From Aequorivita lipolytica (GTDB lineage Bacteria; Bacteroidota; Bacteroidia; Flavobacteriales; Flavobacteriaceae), in the NCBI RefSeq assembly GCF_007997135.1, contig NZ_VORU01000002.1:124001-188000 (forward strand): a stretch of DNA of 64,000 bases, written 5' to 3'. The notes beneath the pieces were generated by a model, which had not been told where the DNA came from, made no database searches, and was given only the letters and a program-made list of their open reading frames with translations. The position numbers and the translations under genes were made by a program. Below, piece after piece: positions 43,454 to 52,394 of the stretch (positions are counted from its first letter, which is position 1; each line of letters starts with the position of its first letter).

Positions 43454-45007
43454 ATGCAAGTAACAACCACTAGCTTCGGGATTGAAGAAGCATTGGAACA
43501 ATTAGGAATTAAAGAAGTAAACAAAGGAACTTCCACTGGAAAAAACTGGTTTTCCGAAGGCGAAGAGTTCTCTTCGTATTCTCCCGTGGATGGACAAGTG
43601 ATTGCGAAAGTAACCACAACTTCAAAAGAAGATTACGAAAAAGTAATGGAAAGTGCCACTTCAGCATTTAAAGAATGGAGAATGAAACCTGCACCGCTAC
43701 GTGGCGAAATTGTACGTCAATTTGGTGATGAATTGCGTAGATTGAAAGAACCATTGGGAAAATTGGTTTCCTACGAAATGGGAAAAAGCTACCAAGAGGG
43801 TTTGGGAGAAGTTCAGGAAATGATTGATATCTGCGATTTTGCCGTCGGTCTTTCGCGCCAACTTCACGGCTTGACGATGCACAGTGAACGCCCCGGACAC
43901 AGAATGTATGAGCAATATCACCCGCTTGGTGTGGTTGGAATTATTTCAGCCTTTAACTTCCCAGTAGCCGTTTGGGCCTGGAACACAGCATTAGCTTGGA
44001 TTTGCGGTGATGTTTGCGTTTGGAAACCTTCAGAAAAAACACCTCTTTGCGGAATTGCTTGTCAAAAAATTGCTGCTAAAATTATGGCAGATAATAATTT
44101 GCCTGAAGGTATTTCTTGCCTAATCAACGGCGATTACAAAGTTGGTGAAATGATGACCAACGACAAGCGAGTTCCATTGATTTCAGCAACTGGCTCTATT
44201 AGAATGGGTAAAATTGTTGCCCAAGCTGTTGCAGGACGCTTAGGAAAATCATTACTTGAACTTGGCGGAAACAACGCAATCATTGTTACTCCAGACGCGG
44301 ATATTAAAATGACCGTTATAGGTGCTGTATTTGGCGCTGTGGGAACAGCCGGACAACGTTGCACCTCGACCCGAAGATTGATCATTCACGAAAGTATGTA
44401 TGATAAAGTAAAAGATGCTGTAGTTGATGCTTACAAGCAACTTCGAATTGGGAATCCTTTGGATGAAAATAATCACGTTGGACCTGTCATTGATAAAGAT
44501 GCAGTGAAAAACTACCAACACGCACTTAAAAAAGTAGTGGAAGAAGGTGGAAACATTATTGTGGAAGGCGGAGTACTTGAAGGCGAAGGCTTCGAAAGTG
44601 GCTGCTACGTAAAACCAGCAATCGCTGAAGCTAAAAACAGTTTTGAAATCGTACAGCACGAAACCTTTGCACCTGTATTATATATGATGAAATACAGCGG
44701 CGGTGTTGAAAACGCTCTCGAACTTCAAAATGGGGTTGTACAAGGACTTTCATCTGCAATTATGACAAATAATTTACGCGAGGCAGAACATTTCCTTTCC
44801 CAAGCAGGAAGCGATTGCGGAATTGCAAACGTAAACATAGGAACCAGCGGTGCCGAAATTGGCGGTGCTTTTGGTGGCGAAAAAGAAACTGGCGGCGGAC
44901 GCGAAAGTGGAAGTGACGCTTGGAAAATCTATATGCGCAGACAAACAAATACAATCAATTATACTACTGAATTGCCGCTTGCGCAGGGAATTAAGTTTGA
45001 TTTGTAG
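43454..45007 (+). CDS. Aldehyde dehydrogenase, ALDH7 (antiquitin/AmaB) type
   Basis: 517 residues from the ATG at 43454 (MQVTTTSFGIEEALEQLGIKE); a longer frame to 43331 overlaps the previous gene and its own promoter. Catalytic Cys303 in GTAGQRCTSTRR and Glu269 in LLELGGNNAI. The pattern ISAFNFPVAVWAWNTALAWICGD is typical of ALDH7, which oxidises alpha-aminoadipate semialdehyde in lysine breakdown. Given the dioxygenase gene upstream, a role with kynurenine-derived semialdehydes was considered, but ALDH7 similarity and the separate promoter argue against it. Confidence 0.9.
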   Translation: MQVTTTSFGIEEALEQLGIKEVNKGTSTGKNWFSEGEEFSSYSPVDGQVIAKVTTTSKEDYEKVMESATSAFKEWRMKPAPLRGEIVRQFGDELRRLKEPLGKLVSYEMGKSYQEGLGEVQEMIDICDFAVGLSRQLHGLTMHSERPGHRMYEQYHPLGVVGIISAFNFPVAVWAWNTALAWICGDVCVWKPSEKTPLCGIACQKIAAKIMADNNLPEGISCLINGDYKVGEMMTNDKRVPLISATGSIRMGKIVAQAVAGRLGKSLLELGGNNAIIVTPDADIKMTVIGAVFGAVGTAGQRCTSTRRLIIHESMYDKVKDAVVDAYKQLRIGNPLDENNHVGPVIDKDAVKNYQHALKKVVEEGGNIIVEGGVLEGEGFESGCYVKPAIAEAKNSFEIVQHETFAPVLYMMKYSGGVENALELQNGVVQGLSSAIMTNNLREAEHFLSQAGSDCGIANVNIGTSGAEIGGAFGGEKETGGGRESGSDAWKIYMRRQTNTINYTTELPLAQGIKFDL

Positions 45008-45036
45008 TCCCCTCCCGATCTCCCCAAAGGGGAGGA
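45008..45036. repeat. REP-like element after the aldehyde dehydrogenase
   Basis: CCCCTCC and GGGGAGG arms around GATCTCCCCAAA, immediately after the stop codon; same family as 22421-22489. Confidence 0.55.
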
Positions 45037-45047
45037 GACGGTAACGT

Positions 45048-45087
45048 AAAAAACCTCAAAGGTCTCTGAGACCTTTGAGGTTTTTTT
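45048..45087. terminator. Bidirectional terminator between convergent genes
   Basis: ACCTCAAAGGTCT/AGACCTTTGAGGT hairpin with A6 before and T7 after. It serves the dehydrogenase (+) and the desaturase (-). Confidence 0.85.
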
Positions 45088-45119
45088 AATAACAAGTAAT
45101 TTAGTAACCCATTAACTTT

Positions 45120-46109
45120 TTATACTATTCCATTCGGCTCAACCCATTTAAAGCGGTTAGCATCCTGTGGTATCTTTATCCTTTCCGCAATACGGAGCAT
45201 TCTTGAAGGCAGTTTTAGTAGATAATCACGTGCCTTTTCAGCTTCGTCTGTTAAGCCACTAATTTTTGAAATTTCCCAATGGGCATTTAATTTTTCTAAA
45301 ATATCAATATAATCATAAGTTGTGTAAACGCCCAAACGTTGAGCTGCGTTGCTGAAATCATCAAATGCAGAGGCCATTTTACCACCACTTTGGCGGAGGT
45401 TTTGCGCAGGCATAATAATTTTTTTCTGCATCATATCTGCAAAGGCAATCATCATTTCGCTAGCATCGTATTCAAAGATAGTTTTTACAAATTGACGGTA
45501 GGCCAAATGGTGGCGCATTTCATCACCTGCAATAATATTACACATTTTTGAAAGCATTTTATTGCCTTTCTGTTTCGCTATTTTTCCAACGCGATTGTGC
45601 GACACATTGGTTGCAAGTTCCTGAAAACTAGTGTAAATAAAGTTTCGGTACGGGTCGCGGCCGGTACCTACTTCAAAGCCGTCATTAATTAAATGCTGTG
45701 TCGTTTTTTCGACTTCTTTCATATTTACCCTTCCAGATAAATAGAGGTATTTATTGAGCGTATCGCCGTGTCGGTTTTCTTCTCCAGTCCAATGACGAAT
45801 CCATTTGCTCCATCCATTTCTGCCGTGCTGGTCCACACCTTCCATATCCATCAACCAACTCTCGTAGGTTGGTAATGCTTCTTCGGTAACCATATCGCCC
45901 ACTAAAACAATCCAAAAATCGTAACCTAATTCTTTTGACTCCTCACGAAGTTGATGAACCTGATCCATATAATTTTCCTTTTGAAAATCTGGTAAAAGAT
46001 CACTTGGTTGCCAAATTTCATCAACAGGAATCAGGTATTGATCGATATAACCGTCAATTTCTTTTTCAACAGTTTGCATTACTTCGAGACGAATATTTTT
46101 GAGTGCCAT
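45120..46109 (-). CDS. Acyl-ACP desaturase
   Basis: 329 residues. Soluble diiron desaturase that inserts a double bond into acyl-ACP. Iron-ligand motifs are EENRHG (WTGEENRHGDTLN) and DEMRHH (IAGDEMRHHLAYR), with the first-half Glu in TEEALPTYESW. Length is that of bacterial stearoyl-ACP desaturase relatives. Preceded by a clear -7 box. It modifies membrane fatty acids; the acpP-fabF genes lie elsewhere in the window. Confidence 0.92.
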   Translation of the reverse strand: MALKNIRLEVMQTVEKEIDGYIDQYLIPVDEIWQPSDLLPDFQKENYMDQVHQLREESKELGYDFWIVLVGDMVTEEALPTYESWLMDMEGVDQHGRNGWSKWIRHWTGEENRHGDTLNKYLYLSGRVNMKEVEKTTQHLINDGFEVGTGRDPYRNFIYTSFQELATNVSHNRVGKIAKQKGNKMLSKMCNIIAGDEMRHHLAYRQFVKTIFEYDASEMMIAFADMMQKKIIMPAQNLRQSGGKMASAFDDFSNAAQRLGVYTTYDYIDILEKLNAHWEISKISGLTDEAEKARDYLLKLPSRMLRIAERIKIPQDANRFKWVEPNGIV

Positions 46110-46131
46110 GATATTTTTTTAGAGGTGATTG

Positions 46132-46139
46132 CAAAGATA
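46132..46139 (-). promoter_or_regulatory. -7 box of the desaturase gene
   Basis: TATCTTTG on the minus strand, full match, 23 bases before the ATG; no clear -33 element. Confidence 0.55.
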
Positions 46140-46173
46140 GCAAGTGAAAAGTGGAATTTGTAATAAAGAAATA

Positions 46174-46899
46174 TTAATTCCTGCCTTTTTCATTTGGATA
46201 AAGCAAATGCACAGGTTCGCTTTGCCAAATTTCTTTAGAATCTACAGCAAGCATCGAGATTTTTCCTTTGAAAGCTGCTCCGGTATCTACATTCCAAACA
46301 TTGGCAAAATTTGCTGGTTTCTCAAATCCTACTCGCGTTACGGGCGTATGGCCAATATAGATTTCTTTGAACAGCTTCAGTCGCTTTGGGTATTTATCGT
46401 CCTCTTCAGAAATAGCTGCGTCCATTGCGCAAACCATTTCCCAAAGGGTTCGGTCCCAATAAACTAAATTTGGATAATACTCGTGTTGTGGACCGTGTTG
46501 ATTTGTAAAGCCCGCATGAAGAAAAAGGCGGTTTTCAGAATCTATGTAATAATTTTCAAGATTTTCGAAAAACTTAACGTTTTTTTCCTTTTCTGATTTG
46601 GAAAGCTTCGCATAACTTTTAATACTGCTTTTTCCGCCTTGGCTTAGCCACATTGGGTTGCTTTCACCAAACTTTAGATATTTATATAACAGTTCATCGT
46701 GATTTCCGCGAAGGAAAATACAATCATTAATTTCTGAAAAATCAATCAAATAGGAAACCACTTCAGCAGATTCGCTCCAACCATCCACGTAATCGCCTAC
46801 AAAAATATATTTTGTGTCTTTCGGAAGATTTGTAGTTTCAAGCAACTGCTTTAATGCTTTAAAACCTCCATGAATATCACCAACTACAACTGTTTTCAT
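46174..46899 (-). CDS. Metallophosphoesterase (PPP-type phosphatase)
   Basis: 241 residues. Metal-binding motifs in order: VVGDIHGG (residues 5-12), FVGDYVDGWSES and LRGNHDELL, then IGHTPVTRVGF. This is the bacterial serine/threonine phosphatase or ApaH-like group. The target is unknown. It starts 3 bases from the end of the Schlafen-type gene on the same strand and is probably co-transcribed with it. Confidence 0.88.
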   Translation of the reverse strand: MKTVVVGDIHGGFKALKQLLETTNLPKDTKYIFVGDYVDGWSESAEVVSYLIDFSEINDCIFLRGNHDELLYKYLKFGESNPMWLSQGGKSSIKSYAKLSKSEKEKNVKFFENLENYYIDSENRLFLHAGFTNQHGPQHEYYPNLVYWDRTLWEMVCAMDAAISEEDDKYPKRLKLFKEIYIGHTPVTRVGFEKPANFANVWNVDTGAAFKGKISMLAVDSKEIWQSEPVHLLYPNEKGRN

Positions 46900-46902
46900 G
46901 TT

Positions 46903-48039
46903 TTAATTATAACTAACTTTTCTTAAAATACGCAGTGATTCCTTTAAAAGTTGATAGGCTTCTGCATCATAATCCCTCAAAAATTCCTTGGCTTCCTGCA
47001 ATTTTTCCTTGGCTTCCTCAAAATCGTTCAAATAACAAATAAGATAGGTTGAAGGAAGATTGCGCAAATCTTTTTCTTCGGAAGCGTTCAGCGGAATGTT
47101 CTTTTTTAATTTTTCCAGCACGGCATTATTTGAGTTGTAAATATGAAAAAGTGTCTTTTTGTTGAACCGCGGCGGCTCAAAAATAAGTCTGGAGTCCATA
47201 TTGTAAGAACCGTTTTCTTTGAAGTGAATCGTCACTTCTTCCAATGGATAATACTTAAATTGCTCGTTCAATCCTAAATGTACATATTCCACGGTTTTGA
47301 AATAATCATTGGTAAACTCAATACTCACTTCATCTAAAGCCGAATAAAATAGACGAACCTGTTCGTTAATTAACTCAATATCCACGCGGGAATAATACGT
47401 GCTGTCCCTCAATTTTTTGGGGTTACCGGCCCAGCAAACCACGAATTGCTCTTTGAAAACTTTGTAGTGACTTTCCAAATCTTTGTGCCGGTTGCTGATA
47501 AAATCCATTACACCATCCAGCGTAAGTTCAATATTATTTTTGGCGGCGTTTTCAATAGATTTTACAATTTCAGAATTTACATCCTTTATTTCAATGTCGA
47601 AATCTTTTGGCATTGATATACTGCCGTCACGAAGAAAAATAGAGCCGCCCCAGTACTTCCAAATGTTTTTGCGCAAGGATGTAATCAAACCATTGGGACG
47701 AATGGTTACCAAACCCACCACTTTGTCCGATGGTAAATTTGGAAACGCCACATTTTCATAAATGATCAAAGGAGCATTGGTGAGGTAAGCATTTACCAAG
47801 TTTTGAATTTTACTATCATCAAAAAAATCTACACCATTTATTTCATTAGTTTCATCTTCAACACCTATAACAATGAAGGAATTGTTCGCAGGATTGCTAT
47901 TGCTGAGCGCGCAAATGTGTTTCAGAAATTTTGCCTTTCCTTCTTTGGTCCCCAAATCAATTTTTCGCTTTTTATCATAGAAACTGCTCTCGTCGTTATG
48001 GGCGAGTAGGTTTTTTATAAGAAGTCTTTTGTTAATCAT
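46903..48039 (-). CDS. Schlafen AlbA_2-type putative DNA/RNA-binding protein
   Basis: 378 residues from the ATG at 48039 (MINKRLLIKNLLAHNDESSF). A longer frame back to 48117 would translate a heptamer repeat as NLQPATCNLQP and is rejected as the normal start. The N-terminal half (about 10-140) has the AlbA_2 pattern: DESSFYDKKRKIDLGTKEGKAKFLKHICALSNS and FIVIGVEDETNEINGVDFFDD. The C-terminal half is uncharacterised. Such proteins are often regulatory or nucleic-acid-binding; no ATPase motif is seen. Followed 3 bases later by a phosphatase gene. Confidence 0.82.
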   Translation of the reverse strand: MINKRLLIKNLLAHNDESSFYDKKRKIDLGTKEGKAKFLKHICALSNSNPANNSFIVIGVEDETNEINGVDFFDDSKIQNLVNAYLTNAPLIIYENVAFPNLPSDKVVGLVTIRPNGLITSLRKNIWKYWGGSIFLRDGSISMPKDFDIEIKDVNSEIVKSIENAAKNNIELTLDGVMDFISNRHKDLESHYKVFKEQFVVCWAGNPKKLRDSTYYSRVDIELINEQVRLFYSALDEVSIEFTNDYFKTVEYVHLGLNEQFKYYPLEEVTIHFKENGSYNMDSRLIFEPPRFNKKTLFHIYNSNNAVLEKLKKNIPLNASEEKDLRNLPSTYLICYLNDFEEAKEKLQEAKEFLRDYDAEAYQLLKESLRILRKVSYN

Positions 48040-48046
48040 AGTTAAA

Positions 48047-48100
48047 GGTTGCAGGTTGCAGGTTGCAGGTTGCAGGTTGCAGGTTGCAGGTTGCAGGTTA
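48047..48100. repeat. Heptamer tandem repeat, seven copies of GGTTGCA
   Basis: Units at 48047-48095 with a partial eighth to 48100, immediately upstream of the Schlafen-type gene. A related degenerate copy (ACCTGCAACCTGTAAC) is near 48525-48540. Confidence 0.9.
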
Positions 48101-48113
48101 AATGTTATTTTTT

Positions 48114-48503
48114 TCAATCATATTTAGAGCCTTTTCGGTCTGAATTTTTTAGGTAAATCATAAATGATTTTATTTTTTTACTGTTTAAAATAGCTTTTTC
48201 AGAAATTCTTTTGAAGGTTTCTTCGTCAATATGATTTCTGTCAAAGCAACGATATAATTGAGAGCGCGTTTCGCCACAGGAAGCCTTGGCAATACTTAAA
48301 AAATTAATAAACTCTCGATTCCCATCTCTTTCAAAACCTTCAGCAATATTATCCATTATTGAACCAGATGCACCATTAATTTGTTCTCGAAGTTTATAAT
48401 CTTTTAGTAACGATGTGTTTTGAATTATAACTCAAACATCTTTACAAATTTCTCTAGCCAATTGCCAAATTTCTAAATCCTCAAACCTCTCAATTTTAGC
48501 CAT
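48114..48503 (-). pseudogene. Four-helix-bundle protein (S23/IVP family) with internal stop
   Basis: From an ATG at 48503 the frame reads MAKIERFEDLEIWQLAREIC and then KDV, meets TGA at 48434-48432 (codon 24), and continues in the same frame as [17 protein letters not shown] ... [20 protein letters not shown] to the stop at 48114. Together this is a complete 129-codon member of the 23S rRNA intervening-sequence/four-helix-bundle family, broken by one nonsense codon. The 80-residue frame from 48356 is only its distal part. The family's role is unknown. Confidence 0.8.
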
Positions 48504-48541
48504 AATATTGTCTTTAACGAAAAACCTGCAACCTGTAACTT

Positions 48542-49303
48542 TTAACTTGGAACTTTATTTACTATCGTACTACTAGCCTGATCCAAACACATAACCGTCA
48601 AATCTGCAATATTAACGTGCGGCGGACGGGTTACAGCAAACCAAATAATATCTGCAATATCTTCAGGCTTTAAGGGCGTAAAACCTTGATATACCTTTTC
48701 GGCTCTTTCAGAATCGCCTTTAAACCGCACTTCGCTGAATTCAGTTTCTACCATTCCCGGGTTTATTGCGCCCACTTTTATTCCCTTTCCGTTTAAATCC
48801 AGTCGCATTCCTTGGTTTATGGCATCGACGGCGTGTTTGCTGGCACAGTAAACGTTACCTTTTGGATAGACTTCCTTTCCGGCAGTGCTGCCAATGTTTA
48901 TAATATGGCCACTTTTTCGCGCTATCATTTTTGGAAGAATTGCCTTGCTCACATACAGCAAACCTTTCACATTAATGTCCAGCATTGCGTCCCAATCTTC
49001 TGTATTTCCCTCTTGAATTGTATCCATTCCGTGGGCGTTTCCTGCGTTGTTTATTAAAATGTCTATTTCAGAAAAGTTCTTTGGAAGTGATTTTACGGCA
49101 GAAAAAACTTCTTCTTTGTTGCGAATGTCAAAACCTAAAGTGTGAACTTGGGTGATGGATGAAAGCTCTTCCGAAATATTTTTTAATCGCTCTTCTCTTC
49201 TTCCGCAGAGAATTAATTTTATTCCATTTTTGGCGAAAAGCTTTGCAGTTGCCATACCAATTCCGGAGGTTGCTCCTGTTATAAATGCTGTTTTGTTTTT
49301 CAT
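48542..49303 (-). CDS. SDR family NAD(P)-dependent oxidoreductase
   Basis: 253 residues. Rossmann motif TGATSGIGMATA (residues 9-20), NNAGNAHG, and the catalytic Ser-Tyr-Lys triad in INIGSTAGKEVYPKGNVYCASKHA with the Tyr in the VYCASK motif. The overall pattern resembles YdfG-type 3-hydroxy acid/serine dehydrogenases. Ends with a short C-terminal tail after VARPPHVNIADLTVM-like sequence. Substrate not determinable. Confidence 0.92.
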   Translation of the reverse strand: MKNKTAFITGATSGIGMATAKLFAKNGIKLILCGRREERLKNISEELSSITQVHTLGFDIRNKEEVFSAVKSLPKNFSEIDILINNAGNAHGMDTIQEGNTEDWDAMLDINVKGLLYVSKAILPKMIARKSGHIINIGSTAGKEVYPKGNVYCASKHAVDAINQGMRLDLNGKGIKVGAINPGMVETEFSEVRFKGDSERAEKVYQGFTPLKPEDIADIIWFAVTRPPHVNIADLTVMCLDQASSTIVNKVPS

Positions 49304-49413
49304 ATTAAACTTTTCCTAAAAATACCATTTCTGAAGAATTTAAGAGGATTAAATTCACGTTAATTAAATAGTTAAGAAGTGTTAAAGAAAATTTCAGTCT
49401 CTGAATCAGAACT

Positions 49414-49421
49414 TACGTTTG
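49414..49421 (+). promoter_or_regulatory. -7 box of the DUF4382 lipoprotein gene
   Basis: TACGTTTG, full match, 20 bases before the ATG. Confidence 0.55.
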
Positions 49422-49440
49422 TGAAACTAATTCTAAAATT

Positions 49441-50226
49441 ATGAAAATGAAATCCCTATTTAAATTAAGTTTAATTGCATTGTTATTCATAGGATTTGTA
49501 TCCTGCAGTAGCAATGATGATTCCAATAAAAATGATGGCAAGGCAAAATTGTCACTACGTTTAACAGATGCTCCTGGAGATTATGACGCTGTTTTTATTG
49601 ATGTTGAAGAAGTTGTTATAAAATACAATGGAGGTCAGGATGATGTTACTCTGGGCATTAATGCTGGCATTTATGATCTTTTAGAACTAACCGCAGGGGT
49701 AAATGTGTTATTATTTAACGATGAGATCCCTGCCGGAAGCATTAGCCAAATTCGTTTAGTCTTGGGAGACGAAAATACAATAGTAGTTGATGGTCAGCAG
49801 TTGCCTTTAGCAACACCAAGCGCACAACAATCAGGTTTAAAAATTCAGGTAAATGAAACTCTTGAACCAGGGATTTTATATGAATTTATGCTCGATTTTG
49901 ATGTAGACAAATCCATTGTTGCACAAGGAAACGGAGGCTATAGCCTTAAACCAGTAATCAGGGCGACAACCGTGGCTGAAAGTGGTGCAATTTCAGGAAC
50001 TATTGTTCCTCCCGGAATTATAACAATGATAACAGCAGATAATGGAACTACACAAGTTTCAACATACGCAAATCCTTTAGGCGTATTTTTGTTAAGCGGT
50101 GTTCCGGATGGAACTTATACCATTACGGTTCAAGCTGATTTAAGTTTGGGAATTCCACCCGTGGTAATTGAAAATGTGATAGTTGTTCAAGGTGAAGTTA
50201 CAAGTATAGGAGAAATTAATTTGTAA
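49441..50226 (+). CDS. DUF4382 domain lipoprotein
   Basis: 261 residues. Lipobox GFVSC (Cys23) followed by an S/N/D-rich linker. DUF4382 spans about residues 35-180: KLSLRLTDAPGDYDAVFIDVEEVVI and ILYEFMLDFDVDKSIVAQGNGGYSLKPVIR. The last 75 residues (GAISGTIVPPG ... SGVPDGTYTITVQA) form a carboxypeptidase-regulatory-like beta domain. Surface or periplasmic; function unknown. Own promoter and terminator. Confidence 0.9.
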   Translation: MKMKSLFKLSLIALLFIGFVSCSSNDDSNKNDGKAKLSLRLTDAPGDYDAVFIDVEEVVIKYNGGQDDVTLGINAGIYDLLELTAGVNVLLFNDEIPAGSISQIRLVLGDENTIVVDGQQLPLATPSAQQSGLKIQVNETLEPGILYEFMLDFDVDKSIVAQGNGGYSLKPVIRATTVAESGAISGTIVPPGIITMITADNGTTQVSTYANPLGVFLLSGVPDGTYTITVQADLSLGIPPVVIENVIVVQGEVTSIGEINL

Positions 50227-50255
50227 ACTTAAAAGGACAAAACATGTATTTATAA

Positions 50256-50288
50256 AAGAGGAAAAGTTAAACTTTTCCTCTTTTTTTT
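50256..50288 (+). terminator. Terminator of the DUF4382 gene
   Basis: Perfect palindrome AGAGGAAAAGTT/AACTTTTCCTCT followed by eight T. Confidence 0.85.
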
Positions 50289-50376
50289 TAACCAATTGTT
50301 AACAGGCTTTTTAGCAATTATTGCACAATTTGCAGCCACTTTTTAAAAAGCATTCTACATTGAATCTAAATACAGT

Positions 50377-51381
50377 ATGGAAAATACAAATTCAACCTTT
50401 GACATTGGGGCATTAAATGAAAAAATTGAAAGGGAAAGTGCCTTTGTGGACATTCTTTCAATGGAAATGAACAAGGTAATCGTTGGCCAAAAACACATGG
50501 TGGAACGCCTTATGATCGGTCTTTTGGGCCAAGGACACATTCTTTTGGAGGGTGTTCCTGGTCTTGCAAAAACGCTTGCAATCAATACGCTTGCAAAAGC
50601 GGTTCACGGAACTTTTAGCCGAATACAGTTTACCCCAGACTTACTTCCCGCAGATGTTGTGGGAACGATGATTTATAATATGAAGGTGAACGATTTCAGC
50701 ATCAAAAAAGGTCCCATTTTCGCCAATTTTGTACTTGCGGATGAAATTAATCGTGCTCCCGCAAAAGTACAATCCGCACTTTTGGAAGCGATGCAGGAAA
50801 AGCAAGTAACCATTGGCGAAACCACTTTTAAACTGGACAAACCATTTTTGGTAATGGCAACACAAAACCCAATTGAGCAGGAAGGAACGTATCCGCTTCC
50901 CGAAGCGCAGGTTGACCGTTTTATGCTGAAAACCGTTATAAAATATCCACAGATTGCTGAGGAACAATTAATAATCCGCCAAAACTTAAAAGGCGATTAT
51001 GAACAAATTAATCCAGTAGCAACTGTTGAGCAAATCTTAAGAGCCCAAGCTGCTGTTCGCGAAGTTTATATGGATGAAAAGATTGAGAAATACATTCTCG
51101 ATATCATCTTCGCCACAAGAACGCCAGAAAATTATGGTCTTTCAGATTTAAAACCACTTATAAACTTTGGCGCTTCCCCGCGTGGAAGTATCAACCTTGC
51201 CATTGCTGCTAAATGTTATGCCTTTATACGTCGTCGTGGTTATGTGGTACCCGAAGATATTCGCGCCGTAGTGCACGATGTGCTTCGCCACAGAATTGGA
51301 ATTACTTACGAAGCAGAGGCAGAAAACATCACTTCCGAAGATATCATCAATAAGATTGTTAATGTAATTGAAGTCCCATAG
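50377..51381 (+). CDS. MoxR family AAA ATPase
   Basis: 334 residues. Walker A GVPGLAKT (residues 59-66), Walker B VLADEINRAP, sensor ATQNPIEQEGTYPLPEAQVDRF, all standard for MoxR chaperone-like ATPases. First gene of the Bat operon; it probably remodels a VWA-protein complex. Promoter not clear: TTTG and TACATTGA with a 23-base spacer are the best I find. Confidence 0.95.
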   Translation: MENTNSTFDIGALNEKIERESAFVDILSMEMNKVIVGQKHMVERLMIGLLGQGHILLEGVPGLAKTLAINTLAKAVHGTFSRIQFTPDLLPADVVGTMIYNMKVNDFSIKKGPIFANFVLADEINRAPAKVQSALLEAMQEKQVTIGETTFKLDKPFLVMATQNPIEQEGTYPLPEAQVDRFMLKTVIKYPQIAEEQLIIRQNLKGDYEQINPVATVEQILRAQAAVREVYMDEKIEKYILDIIFATRTPENYGLSDLKPLINFGASPRGSINLAIAAKCYAFIRRRGYVVPEDIRAVVHDVLRHRIGITYEAEAENITSEDIINKIVNVIEVP

Positions 51382-51385
51382 TATT

Positions 51386-51448
51386 TACGATTTTAGAATG
51401 CCGATTTACGATTCCATTTTGAGCATTAATCGTAAATCTAAAATCGTA
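51386..51448. repeat. Long hairpin between moxR and the DUF58 gene
   Basis: TACGATTTTAG pairs with CTAAAATCGTA, and inside that ATTTACGATT pairs with AATCGTAAAT, with a 7-base bulge on one side. It fills most of the 84-base gap within the operon. Confidence 0.7.
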
Positions 51449-51465
51449 TATCGTAAATAAAAAAT

Positions 51466-52329
51466 ATGGATACCAAAGAACTTCTTAAAAAAGTACGAAA
51501 AATCGAGATCAAAACGCGTCGGTTGAGCGATCACGTGTTTGGTGGCGAGTATCACAGTACTTTTAAAGGTCGTGGAATGACGTTCAGTGAAGTGCGTCAA
51601 TATCAGTTTGGCGATGATGTTCGGAATATTGATTGGAACGTTACCGCCCGCTACAACGAGCCATTTATAAAAGTTTTTGAGGAAGAACGCGAGCTTACTT
51701 TGATGTTGATGGTAGATATTAGCGGTTCAGAATATTTTGGAACGCAGGAGCAGTTCAAAAATGAAATAATTACTGAAATAGCTGCAACCCTTTCTTTTTC
51801 GGCTATGCAAAACAATGATAAAACGGGATTGATTCTTTTTTCAGATGAAATTGAATTATACATTCCACCGAAAAAAGGGAAATCGCACGTACTCCGTATA
51901 ATCCGTGAACTTATTGAATTCAAACCAAAAAGCAACAAGACTGACATTGCAAATGCGCTGAAATTTTTAAGCAGCGTTATGAAAAAGAAAGCCATCGTTT
52001 TTGTGCTTTCAGATTTTATTGCCGACAGTTACCGAGATACGTTGAAGATTGCAGCAAAAAAACACGATGTAACAGGAATTAGAATATATGATAAAGCCGA
52101 AGAAACTATTCCAAACCTCGGAATGGTTGAAATGCAAGATCAAGAAACTGGCGAACTGCTTTTAGTAAACACAGGCTCAAAAAGCGTTCGCAACCAATAT
52201 TACAGCTACCACCGCGAACGTGTGGATTATTTTACTGAATCATTCACAAAAAGTGGCGCAGGCGCATTGAGTTGTAGGGTAGATGAAAGTTATGTGAAAA
52301 AATTGTTAGGTTATTTTAAACGCAGGTAG
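51466..52329 (+). CDS. DUF58 domain protein of the Bat operon
   Basis: 287 residues. DUF58 core: FKGRGMTFSEVRQYQFGDDVRNIDWNVTARYNEPFIKVFEEERELT, followed by a VWA-like MVDISGSEYFG with a DxSxS-like metal site. No signal peptide. It is thought to act with MoxR. The stop codon TAG lies inside a REP-like palindrome (52326-52353). Confidence 0.93.
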   Translation: MDTKELLKKVRKIEIKTRRLSDHVFGGEYHSTFKGRGMTFSEVRQYQFGDDVRNIDWNVTARYNEPFIKVFEEERELTLMLMVDISGSEYFGTQEQFKNEIITEIAATLSFSAMQNNDKTGLILFSDEIELYIPPKKGKSHVLRIIRELIEFKPKSNKTDIANALKFLSSVMKKKAIVFVLSDFIADSYRDTLKIAAKKHDVTGIRIYDKAEETIPNLGMVEMQDQETGELLLVNTGSKSVRNQYYSYHRERVDYFTESFTKSGAGALSCRVDESYVKKLLGYFKRR

Positions 52330-52353
52330 GCGCGCGACTAATCGCGCGCCTAC
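52326..52353. repeat. G/C palindrome at the end of the DUF58 gene
   Basis: GTAGGCGCGCGA-CTAA-TCGCGCGCCTAC, perfect 12-bp arms; bases 52327-52329 are the stop codon of the DUF58 gene. Confidence 0.8.
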
Positions 52354-52394
52354 GGAATTTACTTATTTCTCGAAAACAAAATGAAAAATAGAAA

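Noticed and set aside
43331-43454. N-terminal extension of the aldehyde dehydrogenase
   Set aside because: It overlaps the dioxygenase gene and includes the TACCTTTG promoter box; the protein family starts at MQVTTTSFGIEEALEQLG.
42820-45007. Kynurenine-pathway operon of dioxygenase plus semialdehyde dehydrogenase
   Set aside because: The dehydrogenase looks like ALDH7 and has its own promoter; no other pathway gene is present.
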